Of a stretch of 64,000 bases of DNA, positions 1-12,703 are shown piece by piece. The DNA is taken from NCBI GenBank assembly GCA_018402385.1, contig JAGYJA010000002.1:62001-126000 (forward strand), written 5' to 3'. Below the pieces are notes generated by a model. It did no database searches. It was not told the DNA's origin and saw nothing but the letters and a program-made list of their open reading frames with translations. The stretch's first letter is position 1; the number at the start of each line of letters is the position of its first letter. This DNA is from Flavobacteriaceae bacterium (GTDB lineage Bacteria; Bacteroidota; Bacteroidia; Flavobacteriales; Flavobacteriaceae). The position numbers were made by a program, and so were the translations under genes.

Positions 1-2237
1 GTTTACGATGATGTCGTTTTTATCAGAATAATATTTCAGGAAGTATAGATTCAACTGATTACAATCAATCACTTAATCTTCTAATTAAATATTTGAACGT
101 TGAGAAAAATCAACCTTTCTTTGAAATTGATTTATTAAAGGAAAATTTATCCAAAAATCCTTATTTAAAAGAACTAAGCAATTTAATCATTAAGAATCGG
201 GAAAAAGAAATAGAACGATTCCACTTTTCCCAAATTGAAAATGACAGAGCTAATATTAAAAGGTTGAATGAGGAGTATAATTCATTGTTTAAAAACAAGC
301 TATTTTAGAATCTATATTACTTGATTCTTCGACTACAAACCAAGAAAAATTGATTCAATTAATAATCACTCTATTTTTGAAGATATTAGTTTTGATAGAG
401 ATGAATGAATTTGATCCATCAAATTTTAAATATTTAAAAGAATTAACGGATTTTAATCAATAGTAAAAAATGAAATAGAATCTATTCAACAACGAATAAA
501 AATACAATTAGAAAGTGGCCTTGAATCTAATTCGCCGGCTTACATTAGCTGAGAAAAACATTATCGCAGATAGGGTAACTAATTTAACAAGTTATTATTT
601 ACCTAATCAAAAATTTCTCCAATCCTCAGCCCCTCCCTCCTATGGAAACTTCAATTTTTAATAAATGGATTTAATCAAAATAACATAATTGATGGAACTT
701 CAATTTTTATAGCAAAACAGTATCAAAGAAGAATTGATTTTAGAATATTATTCTACATTTAAAAAGTTTTTTCTGATGAAAAGGAAAATGGATGTAAAAT
801 TGTTATTTCCAGAAACATTTAAACTTGTTGAATTTGATAAGGACAATATCAATAATATAAATTTGATTAATTATTCAAATTTATTTAAGTCAGCATTTAA
901 AGATGACCTCAATAAAGTAATTTTTAGGATACCAAAGATTATAGGAGATCATACTGTTATTTCTAATTCAGAAATCAATTTTCTAATTCAATTTATACTT
1001 AGTCTTGAGAAAATCTCTAAAGGTGACAGCCCGGCAAAAATAATCTCAGATTTATCTAAATTTCAAATAGATGAAAATGCAACAGAAACTGTGAGGAAAT
1101 TTAATAAACTTGCTCAATACCTTAATATGTTCTATCTGAAAGCTTTTATGATATTTCAAAATTTAGTAATGTTTGGCTTGAAGAAGGTAAATATTTAAAT
1201 CTATTTTCAGATCCAATTAAATTAAAATTCTTTTTGGGAATAGTGTATCAAAAAATAGAGGCTATTGACCCGAACAATTTAACTTTATTGAACTACCTAA
1301 AAAACAGTGAAAATTTTGTCAATATCATCAATAAATTTTATGAAATCGCACATAAGGCGGAAGAAACAAATAAATTATTAAGAAATAAAAGAGAACAGGG
1401 AATTCCTATTGAAATTAGAGACTTTATACTTTTGCATTATATTGTTAATGATTTTGTTTTTTTTTTCATTACAAGACTTTGATGTCCAACAAATAAATTA
1501 CAGTAAAGAAGAAATCAAAGAATTTCAATCAATTTCCAACTTGAGATATATGAGCTTTATTTCTTTGGAATAGAAAATAATTATAGCCAAATACTGATAC
1601 ATCTCTATCAAATAATGTATAAATATCTTAAAATCATGCTACGGTTCCACCTTATTTCAGATGATACTAAGACTGAATTTTAAAACATTTAAACTTTATG
1701 GCTGAAGTTGCAGGTACATCAATTCCGAAGAACTTAGTAAGGTTTTTGAATCAGTTGCTTTACCTCATAAGTTATTCAATAAAGAGAAGATATAATAGAT
1801 CAACTTCAATTAATGCCTACCCTGGTTTACTCGTTGGAGTTGAATTTCCAAATGGCCAATTAGATCCTAAACCCATAACTTAGGATTTACAGCTCCAATC
1901 GGTGTGTCCTTTAATTGGGCTACCAAGTGCTTTCATTCAAATTCGATTTTGTTTCGATTTTTGATTTAGGTGCACCTGTTCTTTTTAGAATGAGTAATTC
2001 AGCCGATAGTGGAGGGCTTCCTCAAAATTTTACAATATCACAATTCGCTGCTCCTAAGCATAACTTGGGTTCATGGTTTTAGAAATACTCCTTTTAGTGT
2101 AATTTTAGGGACACAATTTACTCCTCAAATTAGAACTTTTGATCAATCGCAACAAGCGGAAAGTGTTTTTAAGAATTAATTTAGGAGTTGCATTGGATCT
2201 ACATTTATTTAATATTTTTTACTTCCAAGGATTTTAA
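1..2237 (+). pseudogene. Unknown large protein with barrel-like C-terminal part, frameshifted, 5' end outside window
   Basis: I do not recognise this gene. Open stretches in changing + frames (93-308, 734-1198, 1234-1482, about 1950-2230) read as one long protein. Reading is already open at position 1, so the gene starts upstream. The first 1.5 kb is Lys/Asn/Glu/Ile-rich and helical in character, for example residues like KYLNVEKNQPFFEIDLLKE. The last 500 bases read as alternating beta-type sequence: GFTAPIGVSFNWA, then VSIFDLGAPVLFR, then FSVILGTQFTPQ and NLGVALDLHLF. That ending resembles an outer-membrane barrel or a similar beta-rich domain; this is inference. The gene is visibly AT-richer than the BREX genes that follow and is separated from brxA by about 375 bases. 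The end is the stop at 2235-2237 in the last open frame and is approximate. Frameshifts are probably sequence errors, as in the neighbouring genes. Confidence 0.45.
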
Positions 2238-2612
2238 GGATTATGAATGAAGAATAAAACTTCGCAATTTTAAAATTTTGCTTCAAAAGAAAAACTTAGT
2301 TTATATTCAGTTATTTCCGCCATAATGACCTAGCCTACACCGCATTTTTGGAAACTCCCCAAATAAACAAATGGGGATTTAAACATTTAATAAAATGAGT
2401 TGAACTAACCTTTCCCCACCCATTCCCGCCACCAACCCTCCCCTTTTCCCATAATTTACTATCTTGCTTGATAAACGGTTTTTTGCGTAACTGTTTTGAA
2501 TAATTTGTTTTTAAATGGGATGGGACAAACCAAACTTATACCCTAAATTTCAGCTTGTTGTTGCTTTGATGCTTCCCTGTAGAAAAGTGCCGGAATTTGT
2601 GAGAGACACCCA
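2238..2612. other. Intergenic gap before the BREX cluster
   Basis: No coding sequence is supported here. The stretch is AT-rich with a pyrimidine-rich block around 2410-2455 and presumably holds the promoter of the BREX cluster, but I see no convincing Bacteroidota -7/-33 pair. Confidence 0.4.
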
Positions 2613-3346
2613 ATGAAGAAAAAAGATAAAAAAAAGACCGTACACGTCAGTAGAACCATCATGTTTCAGGAACTGGAAAAGGTAATGGACTTTGCCCTTG
2701 AGACGGATGAATATACCAAAGCAATGGAGTCCAATGTATTTGGTAAGAAATCAGCAGATGGTATCAAGAAAACTTCAAACTATTTGAAAACCATTTACCT
2801 TTTTAATCCTGAGATATCCATTTTCAAACCCTTCAAACACTTCTGAAAATAACCACTCCATCAGAAAAACCACTTCTGGCATTTCTTTTTGCCTTTACAC
2901 AGGACCACCTACTTTCTGAAAGTGCTGAGGTGGTTTGTCAAACACCGGTTGGTGAAAAGGTCCAAGTTGAAGCCTTTAAAGAAAATCTGGGAAAATATTA
3001 CCCTGAAAAATATTCCGAGGCTACCTCCCACTCCATCGGACAAAATCTCGCAAGCTCTTGGAAACAAGCCGGTTTTATAAAAGGAAAGGTAAAGAACATC
3101 CGGGTTCAACCTAACATCTCTTACAAAGTGGCAGCTTTCGCTTTTCTGCTGGCATTCCTACAAGGTGACCGGGGGAATATATTATGAACAATCCTATTGT
3201 CAAATCGCTGTGTCTGGGAGAAAGCAGTCTCAGAGAACTGGCCATAGAAGCTGCCAAGCAGGACTTGCATGCAATATCAATATGGGGGGAGTGTGACTTC
3301 ATTTGCTTTTCCACAACTATTGTCCAAATTGAATATCAAAGAATAG
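2613..3346 (+). pseudogene. brxA: BrxA, BREX type I protein (DUF1819), frameshifted
   Basis: First gene of the type I BREX phage-defence cluster; BrxA is a small DNA-binding-type protein of the DUF1819 family. The start is the ATG at 2613 (MKKKDKKKTVHVSRTIMFQE). Reading changes frame near 2830 (after the run ending FNPEISIFKPFK), continues as LLAFLFAFTQDHLLSESAEV, then as VEAFKENLGKYYPEKYSEAT, GQNLASSWKQAGFIKGKVK and SYKVAAFAFLLAFLQGDRG. It finishes with SFAFPQLLSKLNIKE and TAG at 3344-3346. The restored length, about 240 residues, is about as expected. At least three frame changes are needed. brxB starts 3 bases after the stop. The family call rests on order and pattern (A, B, C, X, Z, L in sequence) as much as on the BrxA sequence itself. 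Confidence 0.75.
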
Positions 3347-3349
3347 ATC

Positions 3350-3896
3350 ATGATAGCCAAAATAGATCAACTGATACAGGAATTCGATAAGGTGGTCAAT
3401 GAACCTTTTAACGCTACGCTTTCGGGACAGGAAAGAATCTGGTTTCTGGTGTATGACCCTGCCGAGCAGCGGAAAGTAAGTGCTTCGGATGGGGGAATTT
3501 GAAACATCCACGCTAAGAGCAGGTAAAAAGTGGCAGGCCATTTCCTTGAAAGATTGCTTTCCGGAATGGATGAGCAATCATGACTACAGGGATGAGTACT
3601 TTACCAACCCGGAATATATCGTGGATCAGTTGGAGGCGGAGTTCATTCCTTTTGCCATCCAATTTTTGAAAAAGAAACTGGAATCTCTTGAGCAGAGTTC
3701 TGATACGCTGATAGCCATATTGGATGTTTCATCCCTATTCGATTTGTTAGGCTATCTGAAATCCTGAAAAACTGTGATAGGGATTTCAATGGTAGGCTGT
3801 TGATTTTCTTTCCATGGTGAATTTGAAAACAACCAATATCGATTACTTGATGCCAGAGACGGATGGGATTATCTGGCAAGGCCCATAACTATATAA
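3350..3896 (+). pseudogene. brxB: BrxB, BREX type I protein (DUF1788), frameshifted
   Basis: Second BREX gene; BrxB (DUF1788) is a small core protein of unknown biochemical role. ATG at 3350 gives MIAKIDQLIQEFDKVVNEPF followed by GQERIWFLVYDPAEQRKV. The frame changes near 3480, giving MGEFETSTLRAGKKWQAISL and WMSNHDYRDEYFTNPEYIVD. It then changes again near 3735-3825, ending RLLDARDGWDYLARPITI and TAA at 3894-3896. The restored product of about 180 residues matches the family. It lies 3 bases after brxA and 12 bases before brxC, consistent with one operon. Frame changes occur in short stretches without any domain loss, which argues for sequence errors. Confidence 0.8.
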
Positions 3897-3908
3897 CCAT
3901 TATTTTAG

Positions 3909-6900
3909 ATGAAGAATAAAGACCTTTTTAATTTAAACCCCACTGAGATCAACATCAAAAACGATGGGGTGGCTAAAATCAAAACATTGCTGGAATCTGA
4001 TGATCTGGCAATAGCTGAATATGAGTTGAAAACCTTTGTTTGCGAAGGGGAATACCATGATGGCTTAAAAAGATTTTGAAACGTACCTATCGAATTTCGA
4101 AAAGAAAGATATAAATATTCCGGCGTTTTGGGTATCGGGATTCTTTGGTTCAGGTAAGTCGCATTTGGTCAAAATGGCAAGTTACCTATGGGATGACTTT
4201 GAATTTCCAAACGGAGCTACAGCCAGAACCATCAAGCCACTTCCTACCGAAATCAAAGATCTCCTTACGGAGATTGACAGAAAGCAGAAAATCTATGGCA
4301 AGCTTTCAATTTCAGGTACTTTGAGGGATTTTCCTTCCAAAGATCTCAGCTATTCCTTTTTGCAGATCATGCTCAGTGCATTGGAATTGCCTCAGCAGTA
4401 CCATCATTTCAAGTTTGTTCATTGGACGATTGAGGAAGGTATCCATGACGAACTCAAACATAAAATCGAATCACAGGGCAAGGTTTTTAGAAAAGAAGTT
4501 GAAAACCTTTTTGTATCTACACCATTAGCCAAAGCCATTTTAGAAATCAAACCGGATTTTGCATCATCAGAAGCACAGGTGAGGGAAATATTCAGAGCTC
4601 AGTATCCAAGAGTAGAATCGATCTCAAGAGAGAATTTTATAAGAACCATAAGAGAAGAAATCCTTCCACTGAAATACGGTGACAAAATCCCATGTACATT
4701 GATTGTATTGGATGAGGTCCAGCAGTTCATTGGAACCGATGGTGATTTGGCCAATGCTGTACAGTTTTTGGCAGAAGATTTATGTTCAAGATTTGATAAT
4801 AAGTTCCTGTTTGTCGGGACAGGACAGAATGCCCTGCAAGATACGCCTACCCTTCAAAAACTGATGGCCAGATTTAGGGTGCCAATTCAACTGACAGATA
4901 CTGATATTCAAAAAGTAATCCGCAAAACCATTCTGGAGAAAAAGCCTTCCGCTGTTTCGGAAATCAAAAAGAAGCTGGAAGAATCTTTGGGTGAGGTATC
5001 CAGAAACCTCTCAGGTACAGATTTTGGCTACGACAATGATGACAAGGATGTTTTGGTAGCAGATTACCCCATACTTCCTTCAACCCGGAAGTTTTGGAAC
5101 AGGTTATTGAAGGTGATTGATACGGCAGGGACTACCGGTATGCTGAGGAATCAGCTCCGGATTATTGATGAAAGCTTAAAGCATGTTGCCAATGAAGAGG
5201 TGGGCAACATTGTACCTGCTGACTTTATATTCAACCAAAATCAGACCCAACTGATCCAGTCAGGGCTTCTCCTTTCGGATACCAACAACCTGATCCAAAG
5301 CAAAAATCACAAGACGGAGATGGACTCTTGGAAGGTCGAATTCTCAGTGCCGTTTTCCTTATAGAGAAGCTGACCAATGAAATCAAGGGCACAGGTTTGA
5401 AAGCCAATGACTCTCATATTACTGAGCTCTTGATTGATGATCTGAATTCCAATTCTGATGGATTCCGAAACAAAGTCAAGGAACTGATCCAGAAGTTGGT
5501 GGATGAAAAGTTCCTGATGCCCATCGAAGATGAGTACAGACTTCAGACCAAGGCCGGTGCCAATTGGGAACAGGAGTTTAGAAAGCATCATATTAAGATT
5601 TCAAATTCTGGGAAGACCAAATCCATAACCTAAGAAAGGAAAAATACTGCCTATTTTAAAGATAAAACCAAAGGCATCAGCATTTTCCATGGTGTTTCCA
5701 AGGCAGTACGGGCCTTTGAACTTTGGGATAAGGAAACGGTGCCGCATCGGGAAGAGAAGCTTCCACCTATGGATTAAAGACGGTTGGTACACCAACGAGT
5801 CTACGCTTATGTCTGAAATTAGGGCACAGGGAAATGACACTCCCTCGCCTATGCCTATGTGGCTAAGCAAAGGGACCCCGAACTCAGGGCAGCCATTATC
5901 AACTTCCTTGCAGCTAAACAAACCTTGGACTCTATGGGCATTCCCAATACCATTGAAGGCCAACAAGTGATGCGGAGCATGGAAACCAGGTAAAGGAATT
6001 GCATTGAACAACACGCAGGAATTGATGGAAAAATCTGTAGGGAATCCACCATCCTTTTGGCCGGTGGCAGCAAAGCTGACGTCGGGGCTATAAGAGAAAA
6101 TATAGAAAGTGCACTAGATGCCATAGCTGACAGACAGTTTCCAGAATTCAAAAGTAAAGCAGATCATACCAATTGGGGCAGGGCTTTGACAAAAGCCATT
6201 GCGGGAAGTCCTGATGCCTTGGAAGCCATTGGGTACAAAGGAGAACCTGTGAACCATCCCGTTGCTTTGGGAATCCCTGAACTTTGTCGGAAATCAATCC
6301 AAGACGGGTAGGGAAATCCGCAATCATTTTAGCATTTCTCCTTATGGATGGAGTCAGGATGCTATAGATACCATGTTGATTAGCTTAAAGCGGACGGAGC
6401 ATTTATCGTCGAGCGAAGGTGATCTTAAAACAGGTACAATTAATCAAGCGACCTTTAAAAAAGAAATCCATACCCTTACGGCAACACAAAAAATCTCTGT
6501 AAGGAAACTCTTGCAGGAAGCGGGTATCAATTGCCCTCCCAACCAGGGATATTTTCCCTTATTCCAACGAATTTTTAGATAGGCTGAAAGTTCTTGCTGA
6601 GAACATCTCTGGAGAAGCACCAAAGCCGGAAAGAATTAATACCAATTTTATCAAAGATATTTCCAATAAAGAAGGCAATGAGCGCCTGTTGGATATGCTA
6701 AACCATAAAGATGAACTGAGTGAAAAATTCAAAGAGTGGACCAAAAAGGAACAGATCTTAAGAGATAGAGAACCGGATTGGGATAACTTAAGCGATCTGA
6801 AAAAGCTTTGCCCGGATAGCCCTGACTTCGGATAATTGTCACTGAAATCGATGCGATCAGAGATAATCGGTTACTATTTCAGGAACCGGACCCAATACAG

Positions 6901-7346
6901 CCCATATTAACACAATTGACAGAAAAGCTTGGTAACAAATTAAACGAGATCGTAGAAAAATACATGCATCAGCGTCAGGAAAGAATGAAAACTCTTCAGG
7001 AAAATGAATACTTCAACAAACTTTCACCTGAACAAAAACATAGTATTCTTACCAAAAATCAGCTCTTGACCAAATATGAAATCAAGATTCACGATGCGTA
7101 TCACTTAGCCTCCCAACTACAGAGAACTTCGCTGGAAACTTGGAAAACTAAAATCTCAGCCTTTACAGGGACAGTTTGATGCGGCTTTGAATGAGGCCAT
7201 TGAATTGTCGGCTCCTAAGGCTACAAGTTTTCACCTACCGAAACGCACTAATAAACAATCAGGCTGACCTTGACCAGTATATCACTGGCCTAAAATCAGA
7301 ACTTGAAAATCTTTTAGCAAATTCTTCGTCCATCATCTTGAAATAA
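3909..7346 (+). pseudogene. brxC: BrxC, BREX P-loop ATPase, frameshifted
   Basis: Large AAA-type ATPase of the BREX system (DUF499/BrxC family), thought to drive the BREX complex on DNA. ATG at 3909 (MKNKDLFNLNPTEINIKNDG). A first frameshift falls near 4065, after GEYHDG. The Walker A motif follows as WVSGFFGSGKSHLVKMASYL (about 4126-4185) and the Walker B as TLIVLDEVQQFIG (about 4698-4736). The longest clean stretch is 4165-5364. Beyond it, at least six further frame changes occur (near 5330, 5640, 5990, 6270, 6560, 7170). The tail reads LDQYITGLKSELENLLANSS, then TAA at 7344-7346. The restored size of about 1,145 residues is close to the usual ~1,200. The stop overlaps the ATG of pglX by one base (TAATG), typical of translational coupling. 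Confidence 0.92.
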
Positions 7347-10300
7347 TGTCCGTACCTCCTCCTCCCAAAGAAGCACCTTAGAAAAAGCAGTCAAAGAAGC
7401 CATGGGAAAAGTGCCCAAAAGGGTGCTGATAATGCCCTGAGAAGCTTGGCTTTGATCAGACAGAACCCTTTGGCCATATGAGTCCTGAGCAGCGAAACCT
7501 CAGAAACCGACTGTGTCAAAAAGGAAGATTGTTGGGAGATATACAGGGCCAGTCGGGCGGACAAACGATCCATAAGCTTTCTTATGAACTGGCCTACGAG
7601 ACCCGGCATAAGATGCTCTTTGCGAAGTTTCTGAAGTCAACAACCTGCTGATGCATCCCGATGGTGTAGCGGTGACCTTGATGGACTGTGAGGAATTGGC
7701 AGCAGAAGAAGGCCATGCCAATAAATGGGAAACAGCCATGCACTATGCCTCACTGATGCTACTGGCTATTTCAGACCTCTGACCCAGTCATGCAGGTACA
7801 CTTCGCCAGCAATGACAGGATAGAATTGGAAGAGATTATATCAGCTTTAGAAGACAACACTTTTCAAGCTGACGATGCTCTTGGGTTGGGTCTATCAGTA
7901 TTGGCAAAGTGAAGAGAAGGAAAAATCAATAAATCGGGAGATAAAATCGATGGGGAAAAACTCCTGCTCGTGACCCAGCTCTTTACAGAGCAGTATATGG
8001 TAGACTTTCTGATCGGACAATACCCTAGTGCCTACAGGTGGGTCAGCAGAAACTATGAGTAGCACCACCTGTAAAGTTTGAATACCTGAGATATTTGGAA
8101 GATGGTACGCCTGCCGCCGGCAAGCTTGAGGGCTGGCCGGATAAGACAGCAGCAATCACTTCCCTTGATCCCTGTATGGGGTCGGGGCACTTTGTAGTTT
8201 CCCTATTTTCCATCTTCGCCAAGCTAAGAATTCTGGAAGAAGGTTTGAGTAAAGAAGAGGCTACCGATCGGGTGATCAAAGAAAACCTTCATGGATTGGA
8301 GATCGATCCTCGCTGTACGCAGATTGCAGCCTTTAACCTTGCATTGACTGCTTGGAAGTTTTGTGGTCATTATAAAGAACTTCCTGAAATGAATTTGGCC
8401 TGTAGTGGCGATTGTCTAAAGGGCAAAGAAGAAGACTGGGTCAAGTTAGTAGAAAAGTCCGTAGAGATGATCAAGTCAGAATGGAAAATGGCATGCGTCA
8501 ATTGTACAGGCATTTTCAACTTGCCCCTGAATTAGGTTCGCTTTTAGATCCTACTACCATCCGAGCTGATATTGAAACTGCCGGATTTGACCTTCTTCAA
8601 CCAGTCTTGGAAAAGGCTTTAGAATCAGAGATGAATGGAGAGCAATTGGAGCGTGGAGTAATGGCAGCGGGTATTGCAAAGGCCGGAAAACTTTTATCAA
8701 AAAAAATATGCCCTCCAAATTACAAATGTCCCCTACTTGGTTAGAGAGGGAAGCAAGATGAAATTATGACTAAGTTTTGTGAGGTAAATTATTCGTCTTC
8801 AAAAAATGATTTAGCTACTGTATTTATTGAAAGAATGCTTAATAATGCATTTTATCAGGGTACAATCTGTACTGTTATGCCTCAAAACTGGCTATTTTTA
8901 TCAACATATAAATCTTTGAGAATTAACATTCTCAATAATCAATCAATAAATTTTATTATTTGGTTAGGGGAAAAGTCATTTTCAACACCCCTTGGCGTTT
9001 CACCAATTTTAATTTCTATTAATAAAATTAAGAACAAAGAAAGTCGTGATTTTTTCCAAATAGATTCATCCAGTAATCCCACTATAAATGAATTGAAAAC
9101 TAAAATTAAGAACGGAGAACTTACTATAGTAAATCAAAAAACGCAATTAAATAACCCCGATTCAAGAATAGTAAACTGATATTGCCGATAATGAGAGTCT
9201 ACTTTCTACTTACGCCTTTTCCTCTCACGGGCAAGGAAGTTTTGATACAAAAAGATTTAATTACTTTTTTGGGAATTAGCAAAAATATCAGATATGTGGG
9301 AATACCAACAATCTTCCCCATCAAATACGACCTTTTACAGCGGATGTAATTTTGTGTTCAGATGGGAGAAAGGAAATGGTGGCCTGAAAAAATTAATGGA
9401 CGATAAAGCGAAAAGAAGGATATACCTCAGGGAAATGGAAAGCTGGTTTAGGCCTTTGGGGTAAAGGAGTTACTGCTGGACAAATGGAACCTTACCAACC
9501 TCAATCTATTTGGGGTATGCATTTGATGATGATGCAGGAGTTCTAATGCCAAAAATGGAGAAGATTTAAAAACGTTATGGAGTTTTTGTTCTTACCTGAG
9601 TTTAATAAAGAAGTAAGGAAAATTGATAAAAAGAAATGTCACTTGTTCAACTCCTAGTAAAAGTTCCTTTTAACCAAGATCACTGGGAAAAAATATCAGT
9701 TGAAAAATACCCTAACGGCTTGCCCTTCCCTATTCTAGATAGATCCAACCCAATGGTTGTTCCATGGAAATCCAAAAGTTTGCAAGACAGCACTTCAAAT
9801 TGCTTTAGCTAGACTTGTAGGCTACCGTTGGCCGGCAGAATCAGATACCGAGATGGAATTGGATCTCAAGGCAAGAGAGTTGATTCAGGAGATTCACGCA
9901 TTTGACCACCTAAGTGATGCCGATGATATTGGCTGTATTCCCTCGGTTAATGGGGAAGCAGCTGGGGCAGATAGATTGGTGAGAGTATATCCTAACGGTG
10001 TGGGAGAACAGTATGATATCAATACCCTTACCCAACTACTGGAACAAGAAGGGAGCTGCTTCCAAGAACTTGGAAAACTGGCTTCTGGGATGAGTTTTGT
10101 ACAGCATTGTAATGTGTTTAATAACCGACCTTTGTCTGGCATATCTGGGACGGTAGAAAGGACTGGCTTTTCGGCTTCGGTGAATTACCATAAGCTGACC
10201 AAAAACAACCTTTCCAAACTGATCTATACCTATCTCGGTGATTGATCCGCATGTGCGAGTCCAAGAAGAAAACGGGAGAAAGCGGTGCAGATGGTTTACT

Positions 10301-10599
10301 TAGTGCTGCCCTAAAGCTTAAGGAAGCCTTGGAACTGATCCTTGAGGGAGAAAAGCCTTATGACATCTTTGTCCGCTGGAAGCCTCTCTCAGAACAGCCC
10401 ATAGGTTGGGAACCTGACCTGAACGATGGCGTAAGACTGAATATCCGTCCGTTTATGGAAGCCAATATCCTCCGCAAAAACCAGCAAACATCAAATGGGG
10501 TGTTGATCGTGGAAAAACCCTCCCGGAGCACCTTGGGGAGAAGAAAGGAACAATGATTTGCATTTGAGTTTGGAGGAGAAGAGGAGAGCGAGAGTGTAA
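7346..10599 (+). pseudogene. pglX: PglX, BREX adenine-specific DNA methyltransferase, frameshifted
   Basis: PglX is the N6-adenine methyltransferase that marks host DNA at the BREX site. The start overlaps the brxC stop (ATG 7346-7348, MSVPPPPKEA). The N-terminal part contains GQTIHKLSYELAYE. Methyltransferase motif I reads SLDPCMGSGHFVVSLFSIF (about 8161-8217), followed by NLHGLEIDPRCTQIAAFNLA. The catalytic N-x-P-Y motif is present as TNVPYLVREG (about 8722-8750). The C-terminal specificity half contains DPTQWLFHGNP (near 9745) and ARLVGYRWPAES, which are features of PglX proteins. The end is HLSLEEKRRARV with TAA at 10597-10599. The restored length is about 1,080 residues. More than ten frame changes are needed, densest in 7350-8100 and 9180-9760. 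All catalytic motifs survive once the frames are joined. Confidence 0.93.
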
Positions 10600-10715
10600 T
10601 ATAAATTTTATAATAAAGTAAAATGGATCAACGAACTTCTAACCATGTAACAATTATGAAACCTTTTAATACTTATGCCAAAATAAAAATATAATACAAT
10701 AAAATATTCTGTTCT

Positions 10716-12696
10716 ATGGATATTGATAACTCTAATGATTTAGTGGAAATTGATTTAAAAGGGAAAAATCTATTCAAAATTTCGCATGGTAAGATTGCAA
10801 ATGATAAAATCTTTAAAAGATCAATTTCATACAGTTGCTAGAACAAAATGCATGGATTTGTATGGGAAAGAATACGGGTAGTGGACAAGGTAATCATTTT
10901 ATGAACACAGCTAAAGTTGGAGATTTTGTCTACGTCTGCTATGGCGGAAAAAAATAAAGTTTATAGGAAAGATTATCGACGATTACCACCAGTTCTGAAG
11001 TTTATGATGTTCAATTTAACGGACAGGGGCGTTTGGGTATACTGACCAATTGAGATATTATACAATGCAATTGATGAAGATATCTCCGGACTGAAATCTG
11101 AAACAAAAAATTTTATGCCATCTGGAAACTCAACGTTTTACCGGATGTCTCGATAAAATAAATTTCGTTAATGATAAAATATTCATACTGAAATTCGGAG
11201 TAAAATTTAACAATCGTCAAATAGGAAGATATCCAACCATCCAATTACTATGAAATGGACATTAATAAGTCAGATAAGAATACGATTCTTTATGGCCCTC
11301 CAGTGGACCGGAAAAACATTTAGCACTATCAATATGGCATTGATATTGTAGGGAAAGTTTTGATGTGCATGAAGATGAACTCAGATTAGTTCAAAAGAGA
11401 AGGTTTGCAGAACTTCAAAGACAAAGAAGAATTTATTTCTCAACCTTCCACCAAAACATCCTATGAGGACTTTATCGAAGGCATTAAGCCTATCAAGGCA
11501 GATGATGAGGACTCCTTTTTGAAATATGAGATTCAAGACGGATTATTTATGCAAGCTTGCATTGAAGCAGCCTACAACTACCACGTTAAGAATAATCAAG
11601 CAGATCAAGTGGTGAGCAGTTGATAGACTTTAATTCCTTTATGATTTTTATTTGATGAAGTGTCAACCGAACATTAAGAAATCAAAACTGTCTCAAGTTC
11701 TGATCTGAATCAATGTGTAGCCTGCCCAGAAATTTTGTAATTGTACATAAAGGAAGAAGAACCTATATAGTATCAAAAGATCGGCTATCATAAAATTTAC
11801 GAGGTATATCCTGACCCGAAGACAATGACAAATATTCACGACACATTAGAAGTGTCATTGGAGGAAGCAATTCTACTGCATATTGGTCAGTATTGAATAA
11901 AATAGCGAGTTATCGGGAAAAGAAGAACACGAAACCAACAGAGGGTACTTCAAAAGAACTATCATATGATGACAAAAAGAAGGTGGTACATACCGTGTGG
12001 GAAAACGATCGATGGAAATTGTGGTGACGATCAACTCCATCCATTTGTGTTTATTATTGATGAGACTCAATAGAGGGAATGTTTCCCAGAATTTTGGAGA
12101 GCTGATTACACTAATAGAACCTGACAAAAGAATGGGGAAAGACGAGGTATTGTATGTAGATCTTCCATATTCTAAGAACGCTTTCGCTGTACCTGGGGCC
12201 TCTATATCATCGGTACAATGAATACCACTGACAGAAGGTGGAGGCTTTGGACACTGCCCTAAGGAGAAGATTTAGCTTCAAACCAAAAATGCCAGAACCT
12301 GAACTTTTAAAAATAACCAACGATGGAATTGATCTCCCTCTGATGTCTTAGAAAGATCAATGAAAGGTTAAAAATTTTAAAAGATGCTGACCTCTAAGGA
12401 TTGGCCATGCCTTAGTTTCGGAATGCACACATGAAATAGAAGGACTGAGAAATGCTCTATGCCGATAAAATTCTTACCCTTGCTGCAGGAATTTTTTTAC
12501 AATGATCACGAAAAATTGGGATTGGTTTTTAGGCGATGCCTTTTGAAGGGATTTCCCAAGTTTCCTCGAGCATCTTTGCGAAATTTTCAAGTGATAGTAA
12601 CCTAGCAGGCCAGTACGAGAATGTTTGGCAATATCAATTAAAGGATCAAAGATCTCAAATTCACAGGATTTTAAATCTCTTTATACAGATAAGTAA
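10716..12696 (+). pseudogene. mcrB: McrB-like AAA+ GTPase with N-terminal EVE-like region, frameshifted
   Basis: Motor subunit of a modification-dependent McrBC restriction system. ATG at 10716 (MDIDNSNDLVEIDLKGKNLF). Residues about 40-130 read NFIQLLEQNAWICMGK, then GQGNHFMNTAKVGDFVYVCY, a pattern like EVE/PUA-type modified-base readers (inference). The AAA+ part has Walker A LYGPPGTGKTF (11290-11325), with one extra T in the middle of the motif. It continues with SYEDFIEGIKPIKADDEDSF and a Walker B/GTPase block FVFIIDEINRGNVSQ (about 12043-12090), with an extra C in it. After that come FGELITLIEPDKRM and a sensor region GTMNTTDRR. The C-terminus is DLAGQYENVWQYQLKD and ends SLYTDK, TAA 12694-12696. 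The restored size is about 650 residues. It sits between pglX and pglZ, a known place for accessory genes in BREX loci. The N-terminal part could instead be a separate small gene. Confidence 0.85.
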
Positions 12697-12703
12697 TAAG
12701 CTG

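Noticed and set aside
5689-6151. Open frames on both strands at 5601-6151
   Set aside because: They overlap the middle of the broken brxC, whose own sequence explains the region.
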